This document shows, piece by piece, positions 1 to 7,753 of a stretch of DNA of 21,188 nucleotides. The notes under the pieces are model-generated. The model worked only from the letters and a program-made list of their open reading frames with translations, was not told where the DNA came from and did no database searches. A program made the position numbers and the translations under genes. The DNA comes from an uncultured Bacteroidia bacterium (lineage in GTDB: Bacteria > Bacteroidota > Bacteroidia > Bacteroidales > UBA932), in the NCBI GenBank assembly GCA_902795785.1, contig CADBMK010000070.1, positions 1-21,188 on the forward strand, written 5' to 3'. Numbering within the stretch: the stretch's first letter is position 1; every line of letters starts with the position of its first letter.

Positions 1-2
1 AG

Positions 3-1472
3 GTCGGCATGTCGGCCGTGACGATAGCGGGAGGAAAGTTCCTCGGCGTGTTCGTCCTTGGCTTCGCCGCCGGCCAGGCTATGAACTGGACCTTTATGGA
101 GAGCATGTTCCTTGCTGGACTGCTCTCCATGTCGTCCACTACCGTTGTCATCAAGGCGTTTGACGATCTGGGACTCAAGTCTTCGTCATACTCGCCCCTT
201 GTCTTCGGTACCCTTGTGGTAGAGGACCTTATCGCCATCCTCCTGATGGTGCTTCTTTCCACGATGGCCGTTTCCAACACATTTGCAGGAGGGGAGATGA
301 TGTTCAATCTGGCAAAACTCGCCTTTTTCATCATCCTGACCTTCCTTATCGGTATCTACGCCATCCCGTCGCTTCTTAGGCGTTTCGGAGGCCTGATCAA
401 CAATGAGATACTCCTTCTTGTGAGCATCGGACTCTGTTTTGGAATGGTTACCCTGGCCACTTCTCTCGGCTTCTCATCAGCGCTCGGAGCCTTTGTAATG
501 GGTTCCATTCTGGCCGAGACCGTGGAGAGTGAGAGGATTGTAAAGCTGACTGGCAGTATCAAGGATCTGTTCGGCGCCATTTTCTTCGTGTCCGTGGGTA
601 TGATGGTGGACCCGAAGGTCATCGCATCGCACTGGTTCATCATCATTGTCATAACCCTGCTGGTTTATATCAGCCATATCGTCTTTTCGGGATTGGGAGT
701 GCTTATGTCCGGCAAAGGACTTGAAAACGCCGTACATACAGGCTTCAGCCTTGCCCAGCTCGGAGAGTTCGGCTTCATCATCGCCGGCGTGGGTGTGACC
801 CTCGGAGTGATGCGTGATTTTATCTATCCAATCATTATCGCCGTTTCCGTGATTACCACGTTCACTACTCCGGTCATGATTAAACTTGCGGATCCTGCCT
901 ACAGGTTCCTTGTGACAAGGACTCCGCAAAAAGTCCTGGAATTCATAGATCCTCCAAAGAAAAAGAAGAAGTCCAACGATACGTCGGAATGGAACAGTCT
1001 CATCCGTATGGTAATCGTCCGTGTTATTCTCTATGGCGTGCTCCTTATTGCCATCCTTATGGGATCTAAATTCTATCTCGAAGGTTTCATTCACAGGATT
1101 CTCCCGTTCTCGACAGAGTTCATCATCGACCTTGTGGTGGTGGTAATTACTGTCATTGCCATGATGCCTTTCCTATACGGATTTGCATCCAATCCTGCGG
1201 CAATAAAAAAACAGGCCCGGGTCCTCTTGAAAAGAAACCCGGGCAACAGTCTTCCTCTGATGGGTATAGTGCTTGTCAGAACGTTCATAGCCTCTTCGGT
1301 TGTCCTCGAGGTTGTAGTCAGTCATTTCAACCTGAACTTCTGGACGATTGTGGCGGTGTTCGTTTTCCTCTGCGCCTTCATAATGTTCTCACGTCATTCG
1401 TTCCATAAACTGAATTTCGTGGAGGACAGGTTCCTTGCCAATCTCAATGCAAGGGAAGCCCTGAAGGACTAG
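3..1472 (+). CDS. CPA2 (Kef-type) cation:proton antiporter, 5' end missing
   Basis: Inner-membrane monovalent cation:proton antiporter of the CPA2 family. The reading frame is open at the left edge, so the true start lies outside the window; the ATG at 9 is internal. The visible part has many hydrophobic helices and CPA2 signatures: LLSMSSTTVVIKAF, the acidic GTLVVEDLIAILL helix (Glu-Asp expected in ion exchange) and AQLGEFGFIIAGVG. After the transporter core comes a lysine-rich linker (PPKKKKKS), then about four more hydrophobic segments and a short tail ending LNAREALKD. I see no nucleotide-binding RCK/TrkA-N domain after the membrane part, unlike E. coli KefB/KefC. Related Bacteroidetes proteins, as I recall them, continue into an RCK_C-like domain that would be missing here. 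The stop TAG lies in a CTAG that is also the stop of the convergent yicC. Family assignment is secure; the transported ion (K+ or Na+) is not known. Confidence 0.88.
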   Translation, partial: VGMSAVTIAGGKFLGVFVLGFAAGQAMNWTFMESMFLAGLLSMSSTTVVIKAFDDLGLKSSSYSPLVFGTLVVEDLIAILLMVLLSTMAVSNTFAGGEMMFNLAKLAFFIILTFLIGIYAIPSLLRRFGGLINNEILLLVSIGLCFGMVTLATSLGFSSALGAFVMGSILAETVESERIVKLTGSIKDLFGAIFFVSVGMMVDPKVIASHWFIIIVITLLVYISHIVFSGLGVLMSGKGLENAVHTGFSLAQLGEFGFIIAGVGVTLGVMRDFIYPIIIAVSVITTFTTPVMIKLADPAYRFLVTRTPQKVLEFIDPPKKKKKSNDTSEWNSLIRMVIVRVILYGVLLIAILMGSKFYLEGFIHRILPFSTEFIIDLVVVVITVIAMMPFLYGFASNPAAIKKQARVLLKRNPGNSLPLMGIVLVRTFIASSVVLEVVVSHFNLNFWTIVAVFVFLCAFIMFSRHSFHKLNFVEDRFLANLNAREALKD

Positions 1473-2344
1473 AGGATGTTCATGCTCTGCTCTCTGATTT
1501 TTTCGAGCTCATCCTTCATACGTACCACGCACTTCTGGATTCCGGCGTGATTGGCCTTTGATCCGGTGGTGTTGATTTCACGTCCCATTTCCTGGATGAT
1601 GAATCCGAGTTTCTTTCCCGGATACGGCTCTCCGTCAATGGTATCCATGAAGTATTTGCAATGCTGACGGAGGCGGACTTTCTCCTCGTTGATGTCGTAT
1701 TTCTCGAGATAGAAAATCATCTCCTGCTCGAATCTGCTCTGGTCCGGTTTCTGGGCAAGGTCTTCGAGGGCCTTGAGAATCTTGGCGCGGACGGCTTCAA
1801 TCCTCTCGCTTTCGTATGATTCAACCTCGTTGTAGATGTCCAGGATGTTCTGAACCCTTGAAGTGACGTCCTTATAGAGGGCTACGCCTTCCTTTGCCCT
1901 GTAATCGTTGAGCTGGGCAAGTGCGTCGTCAAGAGCCTTGTCAACTACAGGCCAGTTCTCCTCGGTCACGACATCCTGCTTCTTTGTGTCGATGACGTCA
2001 GGGAAGCGGAGGATTGAACTAAGAAGGGTGGCTGCTGCAAGGGTGTCGCATTCCTTTCCGAGAATGCTCTGTGACTGGAGCATATAGCTTTTTGCAATCT
2101 CGGCGTTAATCTGCTTTGCCGCATCGGCTGCGTTTGGCTCCCATGTTACAAATACGTCAATCGTACCTCTCTGGAGGCTTGACGCAATCTTTGCGCGCGC
2201 TTCAAGTTCCTTATCTTTAGGAAAGATGCTGCTCTTAAGATTGATGTCTGCGTTCTTTCCGTTGAGTGTTCTTATTTCGATGGTGAGTTTACCTCCTTCG
2301 AGGACGGCCTCAGCCTTGCCATAGCCTGTCATGGATTTAATCAT
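1469..2344 (-). CDS. yicC: YicC/YloC family endoribonuclease
   Basis: A 291-residue protein of normal family length. Both hallmark ends are present: N-terminal MIKSMTGYGKAE, and a C-terminal stretch with LGFIIQEMGREINTTGSKAN followed by MKDELEKIREQSMNIL. The C-terminal domain (DUF1732) carries the conserved acidic and basic residues; E. coli YicC has been characterised as an endoribonuclease, so a role in RNA turnover is inferred. In many bacteria yicC is followed by gmk; here it is alone and runs tail to tail into the antiporter gene, sharing a four-base CTAG with it. The start at 2344 gives the canonical N-terminus. A TAATTTTG -7 element ends four bases before this ATG, so the mRNA may have little or no leader. 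It diverges from glnS across a 62-base gap. Confidence 0.93.
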   Translation of the reverse strand: MIKSMTGYGKAEAVLEGGKLTIEIRTLNGKNADINLKSSIFPKDKELEARAKIASSLQRGTIDVFVTWEPNAADAAKQINAEIAKSYMLQSQSILGKECDTLAAATLLSSILRFPDVIDTKKQDVVTEENWPVVDKALDDALAQLNDYRAKEGVALYKDVTSRVQNILDIYNEVESYESERIEAVRAKILKALEDLAQKPDQSRFEQEMIFYLEKYDINEEKVRLRQHCKYFMDTIDGEPYPGKKLGFIIQEMGREINTTGSKANHAGIQKCVVRMKDELEKIREQSMNIL

Positions 2345-2348
2345 ACCG

Positions 2349-2356
2349 CAAAATTA
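2349..2356 (-). promoter_or_regulatory. -7 element of yicC promoter (TAATTTTG)
   Basis: On the minus strand this reads TAATTTTG, a match to the Bacteroidetes TAnnTTTG element. It ends four bases before the yicC ATG, which puts expected transcription initiation at or within a base or two of the start codon. No TTTG -33 box is seen at 19-21 bases. It lies back to back with the glnS -7 element, 10 bases apart. Confidence 0.5.
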
Positions 2357-2366
2357 AATAAATTAT

Positions 2367-2374
2367 TATATTTG
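2367..2374 (+). promoter_or_regulatory. -7 element of glnS promoter (TATATTTG)
   Basis: TATATTTG matches TAnnTTTG. The expected transcription start is near 2379, giving a leader of about 27 bases to the ATG at 2407. An upstream in-frame ATG at 2374 would lie in the promoter, which argues for the start at 2407. No clear -33 TTTG is present; that position lies beyond the yicC -7 element, at the start of yicC. Confidence 0.6.
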
Positions 2375-2406
2375 TGGTTCTCAAATTTGTACATCATAGA
2401 TATATT

Positions 2407-4086
2407 ATGGCAGAAGAAATGAATAATGTGGCCGAGGAGCCTAAGAAACTGAACTTCCTTGAGGAAATCATCGAAGATGACCTCAAGTCTGGCAAGGTAA
2501 GCAGCATACTTACCCGTTTCCCTCCGGAGCCTAACGGATATCTCCACCTTGGCCATGCAAAGAGTCTTTGCATCAATTTTGGCCTTGCAAAGAAGTACGG
2601 TGGACTTACGAATCTCCGTTACGACGATACAAACCCGACAAAAGAGGATACAGAATACGTTGAAGCCATCAAGGAAGATATCAAATGGCTTGGCTTCGAA
2701 TGGGCTAAGGAGTGCTATGCCTCAGATTATTTCGACCAGCTCTATGAGTGGGCCGAGGATATGATCAAGAGGGGCCTCGCCTATGTTGACGACCAGACCC
2801 AGGAAGAGATGCGTCAGGCCCGTGGAACCGTGGACAAGCCGGGAACCGACAGCCCTTACCGCAACCGTTCCGTTGAAGAGAACCTTCAGATCTTCCGTGA
2901 CATGAAGGCCGGCAAGTATGCCGATGGTGAGAAGGTGCTTCGTGCCAAGATCGATATGGCCAGTCCTAACATGATGTTCCGTGACCCTATTCTTAACAGA
3001 ATCAAGCATGCGCATCATCATCGTACGGGAGACAAGTGGTGCATCTATCCGATGTACGACTTCACCCACGGCCAGTGCGATTCCATCGAACATATCACAC
3101 ATTCTATCTGTACTCTCGAGTTTGATGTCCACCGTCCTTTGTACGACTGGTTCATCAAGACTCTCGGCATTTATCCTTCACACCAGTACGAATTCGCCCG
3201 TCTGAACCTCACATACACCCTTATGTCAAAGCGCAAGCTTCTTGAGCTTGTCCAGAAGGGCCTTGTGTCAGGTTGGGATGACCCTCGCATGCCTACTCTC
3301 TGCGGAGTCCGCCGCCGCGGTTATACCGCTGAGGCGCTGAAGATGTTCTGTGACAAGATCGGCGTTACAAAGCACGACCAGCTTATGGATATCCAGGTCC
3401 TCGAGTGGTGCGTCCGCCAGGACCTCAACGCCCGTGCCAACAGATATATGGTGGTGAGCGACGACCCTATCAAGGTTACCCTTACCAACTGGGAGGCCGG
3501 CAAGGTTGAGTGGTTCGACTGCCCTCTGAATCCTGCGGATCCTGAGGGAGCAAAGAGGAAGGTTCCTTTCACCGGCGAACTTCTTATCGACCGTGCAGAC
3601 TTCATGGAGGATGCTCCGAAGAAGTTCTTCAGACTCAAGCCGGACGGAGAAGTCCGTCTTAAGTATACCTATATTATCAAGTGCAACGAGGTTGTCAAGG
3701 ATGACAGCGGAAAGGTTGTGGAACTCAAGTGTACCTATGACCCGTCAACCCGTCCTGGCGGAGGGGAGTGGCGCTCTGTCAAAGGAACCATCCACTGGGT
3801 TTCAACAGAGTATGCAAAGCCTGTTGAGCTTCGCCTTTACGACCGTCTCTTCACCGAGCCGGACATGAACAACATCCCGGAGGACAAGGATTACAAAGAA
3901 TACCTTAATCCTGAGTCTCTCGTTATTTCAAAGGGATATGCGGAGCCAGCCCTGCTCGAGGATAATTCCGGAATCGCCGTTCAGTTCGAGCGAACCGGTT
4001 ACTTCGTCAAGGACAAAGACAGCACGCCTGAGAATCCGGTCTTCAACAAGACGGTATCTCTCAAGGATTCCTTCAAGATTGACTAA
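2407..4086 (+). CDS. glnS: Glutaminyl-tRNA synthetase
   Basis: Cytoplasmic class I aminoacyl-tRNA synthetase that charges tRNA-Gln with glutamine using ATP. The class I HIGH motif is HLGH at residues 47-50, inside PPEPNGYLHLGHAKS, whose PEPNG context is typical of GlnRS (GluRS has PSPTG). The KMSKS loop is MSKRK from residue 273. After the Rossmann core the C-terminal half fits the anticodon-binding beta-barrels. At 559 residues the length is normal. The ATG at 2407 was chosen over an in-frame ATG at 2374 because the latter overlaps the promoter and would add an odd MVLKFVHHRYI extension. The gene is monocistronic, ended by the terminator at 4106-4139. Presence of GlnRS suggests direct charging rather than the transamidation route for Gln-tRNA. 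Confidence 0.97.
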   Translation: MAEEMNNVAEEPKKLNFLEEIIEDDLKSGKVSSILTRFPPEPNGYLHLGHAKSLCINFGLAKKYGGLTNLRYDDTNPTKEDTEYVEAIKEDIKWLGFEWAKECYASDYFDQLYEWAEDMIKRGLAYVDDQTQEEMRQARGTVDKPGTDSPYRNRSVEENLQIFRDMKAGKYADGEKVLRAKIDMASPNMMFRDPILNRIKHAHHHRTGDKWCIYPMYDFTHGQCDSIEHITHSICTLEFDVHRPLYDWFIKTLGIYPSHQYEFARLNLTYTLMSKRKLLELVQKGLVSGWDDPRMPTLCGVRRRGYTAEALKMFCDKIGVTKHDQLMDIQVLEWCVRQDLNARANRYMVVSDDPIKVTLTNWEAGKVEWFDCPLNPADPEGAKRKVPFTGELLIDRADFMEDAPKKFFRLKPDGEVRLKYTYIIKCNEVVKDDSGKVVELKCTYDPSTRPGGGEWRSVKGTIHWVSTEYAKPVELRLYDRLFTEPDMNNIPEDKDYKEYLNPESLVISKGYAEPALLEDNSGIAVQFERTGYFVKDKDSTPENPVFNKTVSLKDSFKID

Positions 4087-4105
4087 TATTTCCTGTCAAT
4101 AGATT

Positions 4106-4139
4106 AACGGCTCCCGGATATATCCGAGGGCCGTTTTTT
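4106..4139 (+). terminator. Intrinsic terminator of glnS
   Basis: The arms AACGGCTCCCGGATA (4106-4120) and TATCCGAGGGCCGTT (4121-4135) fold into a long hairpin with one G-T wobble, one mismatch and the self-complementary core CGGATATATCCG. It is followed directly by a T run to 4139. It lies 19 bases after the glnS stop, a textbook rho-independent terminator that separates glnS from the next operon. Confidence 0.9.
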
Positions 4140-4191
4140 AATTTTCTTTATAAATGTTTCTTTAAAAAAGTAGTGCTCGTTTTTAAAATAT

Positions 4192-4222
4192 TTTGTTTAC
4201 AATTATAATTGTACTATGTTTG
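4192..4222 (+). promoter_or_regulatory. Promoter of the ROK-led operon
   Basis: TTTG at 4192-4195, 19 bases, then TATGTTTG at 4215-4222: both boxes and the spacing fit the Bacteroides primary sigma consensus TTTG-N19-21-TAnnTTTG. Transcription should begin near 4227, about 15 bases before the ATG at 4242. This excludes an alternative start at 4209, which is upstream of transcription. It is the only obvious promoter for the five genes ending at 11155. Confidence 0.78.
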
Positions 4223-4232
4223 CAGTACAATT
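4207..4232. promoter_or_regulatory. 9-8-9 inverted repeat, probable ROK operator
   Basis: AATTGTACT (4207-4215), eight bases, then AGTACAATT (4224-4232): a perfect 9-bp inverted repeat. It covers the whole -7 element and the expected start site, and stops 10 bases before the ATG of a ROK-family DNA-binding protein. A dimeric winged-helix repressor bound here would block RNA polymerase, so autoregulation is the natural inference. The symmetry and position are seen directly; the binding protein is inferred. Confidence 0.65.
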
Positions 4233-4241
4233 CCTAAAAAT

Positions 4242-5447
4242 ATGCGTAACAGTTTTCTTGAAGATATGACAAACAAGAGCGCAAATCTGAAAAAGCAGAT
4301 TATGTCGTTCTGTATTAATGGAAAGACGAACTACAGCATCTCGGATCTCAGTGACTTCCTTGGTGCTTCAGTTCCTACCGTTACCAAACTCGTCGTTGAA
4401 CTCATCGAGGATGGCTATATGCTTGACCTTGGTAAGCAGGGTACATCGGGCGGACGCCGTCCAAGCATCTATGGACTCAATCCTGATGCTGGTTTCTTCG
4501 TGGGTGTGGACTGCGGCCATCATCACATTAACATAGCGGTCACTAATTTCAAGGGTGACCTCGTAAACTATGAGAAGGAGATCCCTCACGTGCTTAAGGA
4601 GGACGAGGAGAGCCTTCAGGGTTTCACCGATATCATCGTGGAGCACGTAAACAAGATTGGTATCGACTGGAACAAGGTGCTCGGACTTGGCATAAGCCTT
4701 CGCGGAAGGGTTAACTTCCATACGGGATCATGCTATACATATTTCGGAGACAATGAGTTCCCGCTCAACCAGATAGTAAGTGACAAGCTCGGTATTCCTG
4801 TTATCGCTGAGAACAACTCAAGGGCGATGTCATACGGCGAGTATCTCTGCGGCTGCGTCCAGGACGAGAAGAACGTCCTCTTCATCAATGCCAGCTGGGG
4901 TCTTGGTATGGGTATGATTCTCGACGGCAAGCTTTATTACGGAGAGTCCGGTTTTTCAGGTGAGATCGGTCATTTCCCAATGCTTGACAACAATATCGTC
5001 TGCCGATGCGGAAAGGTGGGCTGTCTGGAGACAGGAGCTGCCGGTATCGCACTTCACAGGCTCGTGCTTGACCAGCTTCGTGACGGCAAGGCATCTTCGC
5101 TTTCGGCAAAATACCGTGCGGGCGAGGAAATCCGTCTCCGTCATGTCCTTGAGGCGGTTAAGGAAGAGGATATGCTCTGTATCTCTGCAATGCAGGAGGT
5201 TGGAGAAGTCCTCGGTAAGGGAATTGCGGGTTTGATCAACGTATTCAACCCTCAGCTCGTAATCCTCGGCGGCCGCCTTATGGTGGGCAGGGATTACCTG
5301 ATGCTCCCTGTTCAGAGTGCAATGAAGAAGCACGCTCATAACGTAGTAAGCAATGATACCACTATAAAGTTCTCGGCTCTCGGCAAGAAGGCCGCTCCTA
5401 TCGGAGCTTCGCTTATAGCCCGCAGCCGTTTCCTTGGTCTCATTTAA
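4242..5447 (+). CDS. ROK-family transcriptional regulator
   Basis: A 401-residue regulator of the NagC/Mlc/XylR type. Residues of about 10-75 form a winged helix-turn-helix (ISDLSDFLGASVPTVTKLV, then a wing with GGRRPSIYGL). The ROK domain follows from about residue 82. The zinc-site residues are intact: H244, C254, C256 and C261 in GHF-N9-CRCGKVGCLE. The kinase site is degenerate: the phosphate loop reads DCGHHH rather than DxGGT, and the catalytic aspartate of the END motif is asparagine (E190-N191-N192). This points to a sugar-sensing regulator without kinase activity. The ligand cannot be read from sequence. It heads a tightly packed operon and has a dyad operator over its own promoter. 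ATG 4242 is preferred from promoter position; ATG 4266 (MTNKSANLKKQ) is an alternative. Confidence 0.9.
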   Translation: MRNSFLEDMTNKSANLKKQIMSFCINGKTNYSISDLSDFLGASVPTVTKLVVELIEDGYMLDLGKQGTSGGRRPSIYGLNPDAGFFVGVDCGHHHINIAVTNFKGDLVNYEKEIPHVLKEDEESLQGFTDIIVEHVNKIGIDWNKVLGLGISLRGRVNFHTGSCYTYFGDNEFPLNQIVSDKLGIPVIAENNSRAMSYGEYLCGCVQDEKNVLFINASWGLGMGMILDGKLYYGESGFSGEIGHFPMLDNNIVCRCGKVGCLETGAAGIALHRLVLDQLRDGKASSLSAKYRAGEEIRLRHVLEAVKEEDMLCISAMQEVGEVLGKGIAGLINVFNPQLVILGGRLMVGRDYLMLPVQSAMKKHAHNVVSNDTTIKFSALGKKAAPIGASLIARSRFLGLI

Positions 5448-5451
5448 ATAG

Positions 5452-6288
5452 ATGTTTAGAAATTTAGTAAACAGAGCCAGGCTTTTTCATCTTACGATGA
5501 GAATGAAACTGACGCTTGGCTTTTGTGCCGTGGCCGTTGCCCTGCTTGTTTCCAGCATTATTTCCATCCTGGAATATAGCAGAATGAGCAATTATGTCTC
5601 AAACCTGATTGCCGGCAATATCAGATGTATCAACGTGGCCCAGCAACTTGCTGAACAGAGCAATACCTACAATCTCGCCATCCTTGCCGTAATTGGTGAC
5701 GATGGCGGCGATTCACATGCTCCGTCGTTCAATCAGGATGAGTTCCTTGTCAGGTGCGACAGCCTCAAGGCCAGTCTGAGTGACAGCCGTGCGCTTCCGC
5801 TTGCGGACTCCATCCTGTACTCATACTCGGCATATATGCTGACATCCCTTGAACTTCCGGCCATATTGGAGGATGAGTTCACGGATTCCAGGGACTGGTA
5901 CTTCCTCAGGCTTCAGCCGAAGTTCCAGAGATTGAAGTCCGATATCGATAATCTTTCGGAAGTATTCTATCAGGAACTTCAGAAGAATTCCGAAACCTTC
6001 CAGAGAGGTTTCTACAGAAGTATTATCCCGGGAGTCGTGGCAGTAGGCGTCGGACTTCTCCTTCTGCTGCTTCTGTTGCTGTTCATCCTTGCATACTATG
6101 TCAATCCAATCTACGGTATGCTTCACGGCCTGAACGATTATATGGCCATCGGAAGAAAGTATTCGAATTCATTTGACGGGGACGACCAGTTGAAGGATCT
6201 CAACGACGGCATCACTGAGATTACTGAAGAGAATCTTCAGCTCAGAAAGCGCCTGAAATCTCTTCGTGATTCCCTGAACAAAAACTAA
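5452..6288 (+). CDS. Two-helix membrane protein with HAMP-like tail and no output domain
   Basis: 278 residues. Short basic cytoplasmic N-terminus, first membrane helix at about residues 20-40, a periplasmic region of about 150 residues that looks all-helical (four-helix-bundle sensor style), a second helix at about 191-217 containing nine consecutive leucines, then a 60-residue cytoplasmic tail. The tail begins with Asn-Pro directly after the helix and has HAMP-like features: a first amphipathic helix, an acidic connector (DGDDQLKDL) and a second coiled-coil helix rich in Glu, Leu and Lys. The layout is that of a histidine kinase or chemoreceptor, but it stops after HAMP with no kinase, cyclase or methyl-accepting module. 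The gene starts four bases after the ROK stop and lies 10 bases before trkH, so a role in sensing or in TrkH gating is plausible but unproven. No specific family recognised. Confidence 0.72.
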   Translation: MFRNLVNRARLFHLTMRMKLTLGFCAVAVALLVSSIISILEYSRMSNYVSNLIAGNIRCINVAQQLAEQSNTYNLAILAVIGDDGGDSHAPSFNQDEFLVRCDSLKASLSDSRALPLADSILYSYSAYMLTSLELPAILEDEFTDSRDWYFLRLQPKFQRLKSDIDNLSEVFYQELQKNSETFQRGFYRSIIPGVVAVGVGLLLLLLLLLFILAYYVNPIYGMLHGLNDYMAIGRKYSNSFDGDDQLKDLNDGITEITEENLQLRKRLKSLRDSLNKN

Positions 6289-6298
6289 GCTGCCCGAA

Positions 6299-7753
6299 AT
6301 GAACATCAAGGTCATATCCAGGAATGTGGGTTCGGCCCTCCTTGTGAGTGCGCTGTTTATGTTCCTGTCCATACTTGTCTCCATGGCAAATGGAAACGAC
6401 AGTGCCCTTGCTGCCCTCAGCATCAGCTTCATCCTGACGTTCGTCGTGGGTATCTTCCCGTTCATCTTCGTTACGAGGACAGAGAAGATTTCCCTGAAGG
6501 ACGGATATATGATTGTGGTGCTGTCGTGGCTTCTTTCATTTATTTTCGGCATGCTGCCGTACGCACTCTGGGGCGGACCGTTTACGGTTGTTAACGCCTG
6601 GTTCGAGAGCGTGTCCGGCTTTACCACTACGGGAGCAACCATCCTCTCCAATATAGAAGACCTGCCTAACAGCCTTCTTTTCTGGAGAAGTTCAACGCAT
6701 TTCATCGGAGGTTTGGGAGTCGTCGTCTTCCTGCTCCTTCTGATTCCTAACAACAGCGCAATCCGATTCCGTCTGACGAGCATGGAGATTTCCTCCCTGT
6801 CTAGAAACGGCTATAGGGTAAGGCAGAACAAGACCGTCTTCATTTTCGCATATGTATATATAGGAATCTGCGTTGCGGCGTTCATTTCCTACGCGCTTGC
6901 CGGGATGAGTCTCTTCGACGCCATCAACCATGCGATGAGCGTGTGCGCGACAGGCGGATTCAGTACCAGGAACGAGAGCATCGGGGCCTTCCATTCGGGC
7001 ACGATCAACGTGATCACCATCATCTTCATGTATCTTGCGTCCGTTCACTTCGGACTGATCTTCCTTGCCGTTATCCACAGAAGCCTCAAACCGCTGAATA
7101 ATCCTGTCCTGAAGTATTATACGCAGATGCTGCTCGTGGCTACTCTTGTCGTATCCCTCAGGCTTAAGTTCTCCGGCATCGCATCCACCTGGTTTGACGC
7201 ATTCATGGACGGAAGTTTCCATGTCGTAAGTTACGCATCCACTACGGGCTTCGCGATAGCGGACAACGCATACTGGCCTCTGTTCGTCAACGTCATCCTG
7301 ATGTTCATGGGTATCCAGTGCGGTATGGCTGGATCTACTACCGGTGGACTCAAGGCAGACCGCGTCTATGTTCTCTTCAAGGCCATTCAGCGTCAGGTTA
7401 AATCAGCGTTCCGCCCGTCTTCGGTTTCTGAAATCAGGGTGGGCAATGTGTTCCTTCGCGATGAGACCGTCTATCCTCATATTCTCTACTCGGCCATGTT
7501 CGGCCTGTTCCTGATATTATCCCTCATCGTCTGCCTCGCTCTCGGTGTGGATACGGGCAACGCCCTTGCCGGAACTGCCAGCTGTCTTGGCAACGTGGGA
7601 CCTGCCCTTAAGGAAATAGGTACCTTCGGTAATTATGGAATGGAGTCTTCCTGGGTGAAATTCGTGTTCACCATAGACATGTTCCTCGGCCGTGTTGAAA
7701 TCTATCCTGTCCTTGCGGTGCTGGCAATGATCTTCGGAGACAGAAGGAAGTGA
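6299..7753 (+). CDS. trkH: TrkH-type potassium uptake membrane subunit
   Basis: A 484-residue inner-membrane K+ channel-like transporter of the TrkH/KtrB superfamily with four pseudo-repeats. The four selectivity-filter loops are visible: TTTGAT (109-114), ATGGFS (217-222), STTGFA (314-319) and LGNVGP (430-435). The intramembrane loop between repeats 3 and 4 is present as GMAGSTTGGLK, and the C-terminal DMFLGRVEIYPVL is conserved in the family. TrkH needs a cytoplasmic RCK partner (TrkA); none is encoded in this window. Upstream is a HAMP-like membrane protein 10 bases away. Its TGA overlaps the next start (TGATG), indicating translational coupling to the helicase gene. Confidence 0.95.
   Translation: MNIKVISRNVGSALLVSALFMFLSILVSMANGNDSALAALSISFILTFVVGIFPFIFVTRTEKISLKDGYMIVVLSWLLSFIFGMLPYALWGGPFTVVNAWFESVSGFTTTGATILSNIEDLPNSLLFWRSSTHFIGGLGVVVFLLLLIPNNSAIRFRLTSMEISSLSRNGYRVRQNKTVFIFAYVYIGICVAAFISYALAGMSLFDAINHAMSVCATGGFSTRNESIGAFHSGTINVITIIFMYLASVHFGLIFLAVIHRSLKPLNNPVLKYYTQMLLVATLVVSLRLKFSGIASTWFDAFMDGSFHVVSYASTTGFAIADNAYWPLFVNVILMFMGIQCGMAGSTTGGLKADRVYVLFKAIQRQVKSAFRPSSVSEIRVGNVFLRDETVYPHILYSAMFGLFLILSLIVCLALGVDTGNALAGTASCLGNVGPALKEIGTFGNYGMESSWVKFVFTIDMFLGRVEIYPVLAVLAMIFGDRRK

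Noticed and set aside
477..1094. Long antisense frames over the antiporter, glnS, trkH and DPP-IV genes (e.g. 477-1094 minus)
   Set aside because: They lie fully within strongly recognised genes, have low-complexity His/Asp/Arg-rich translations and no family motifs: shadows of the real coding frames.
2374..2406. In-frame ATG 2374 as the glnS start
   Set aside because: It overlaps the -7 element and would add a hydrophobic extension not expected in GlnRS; ATG 2407 fits.
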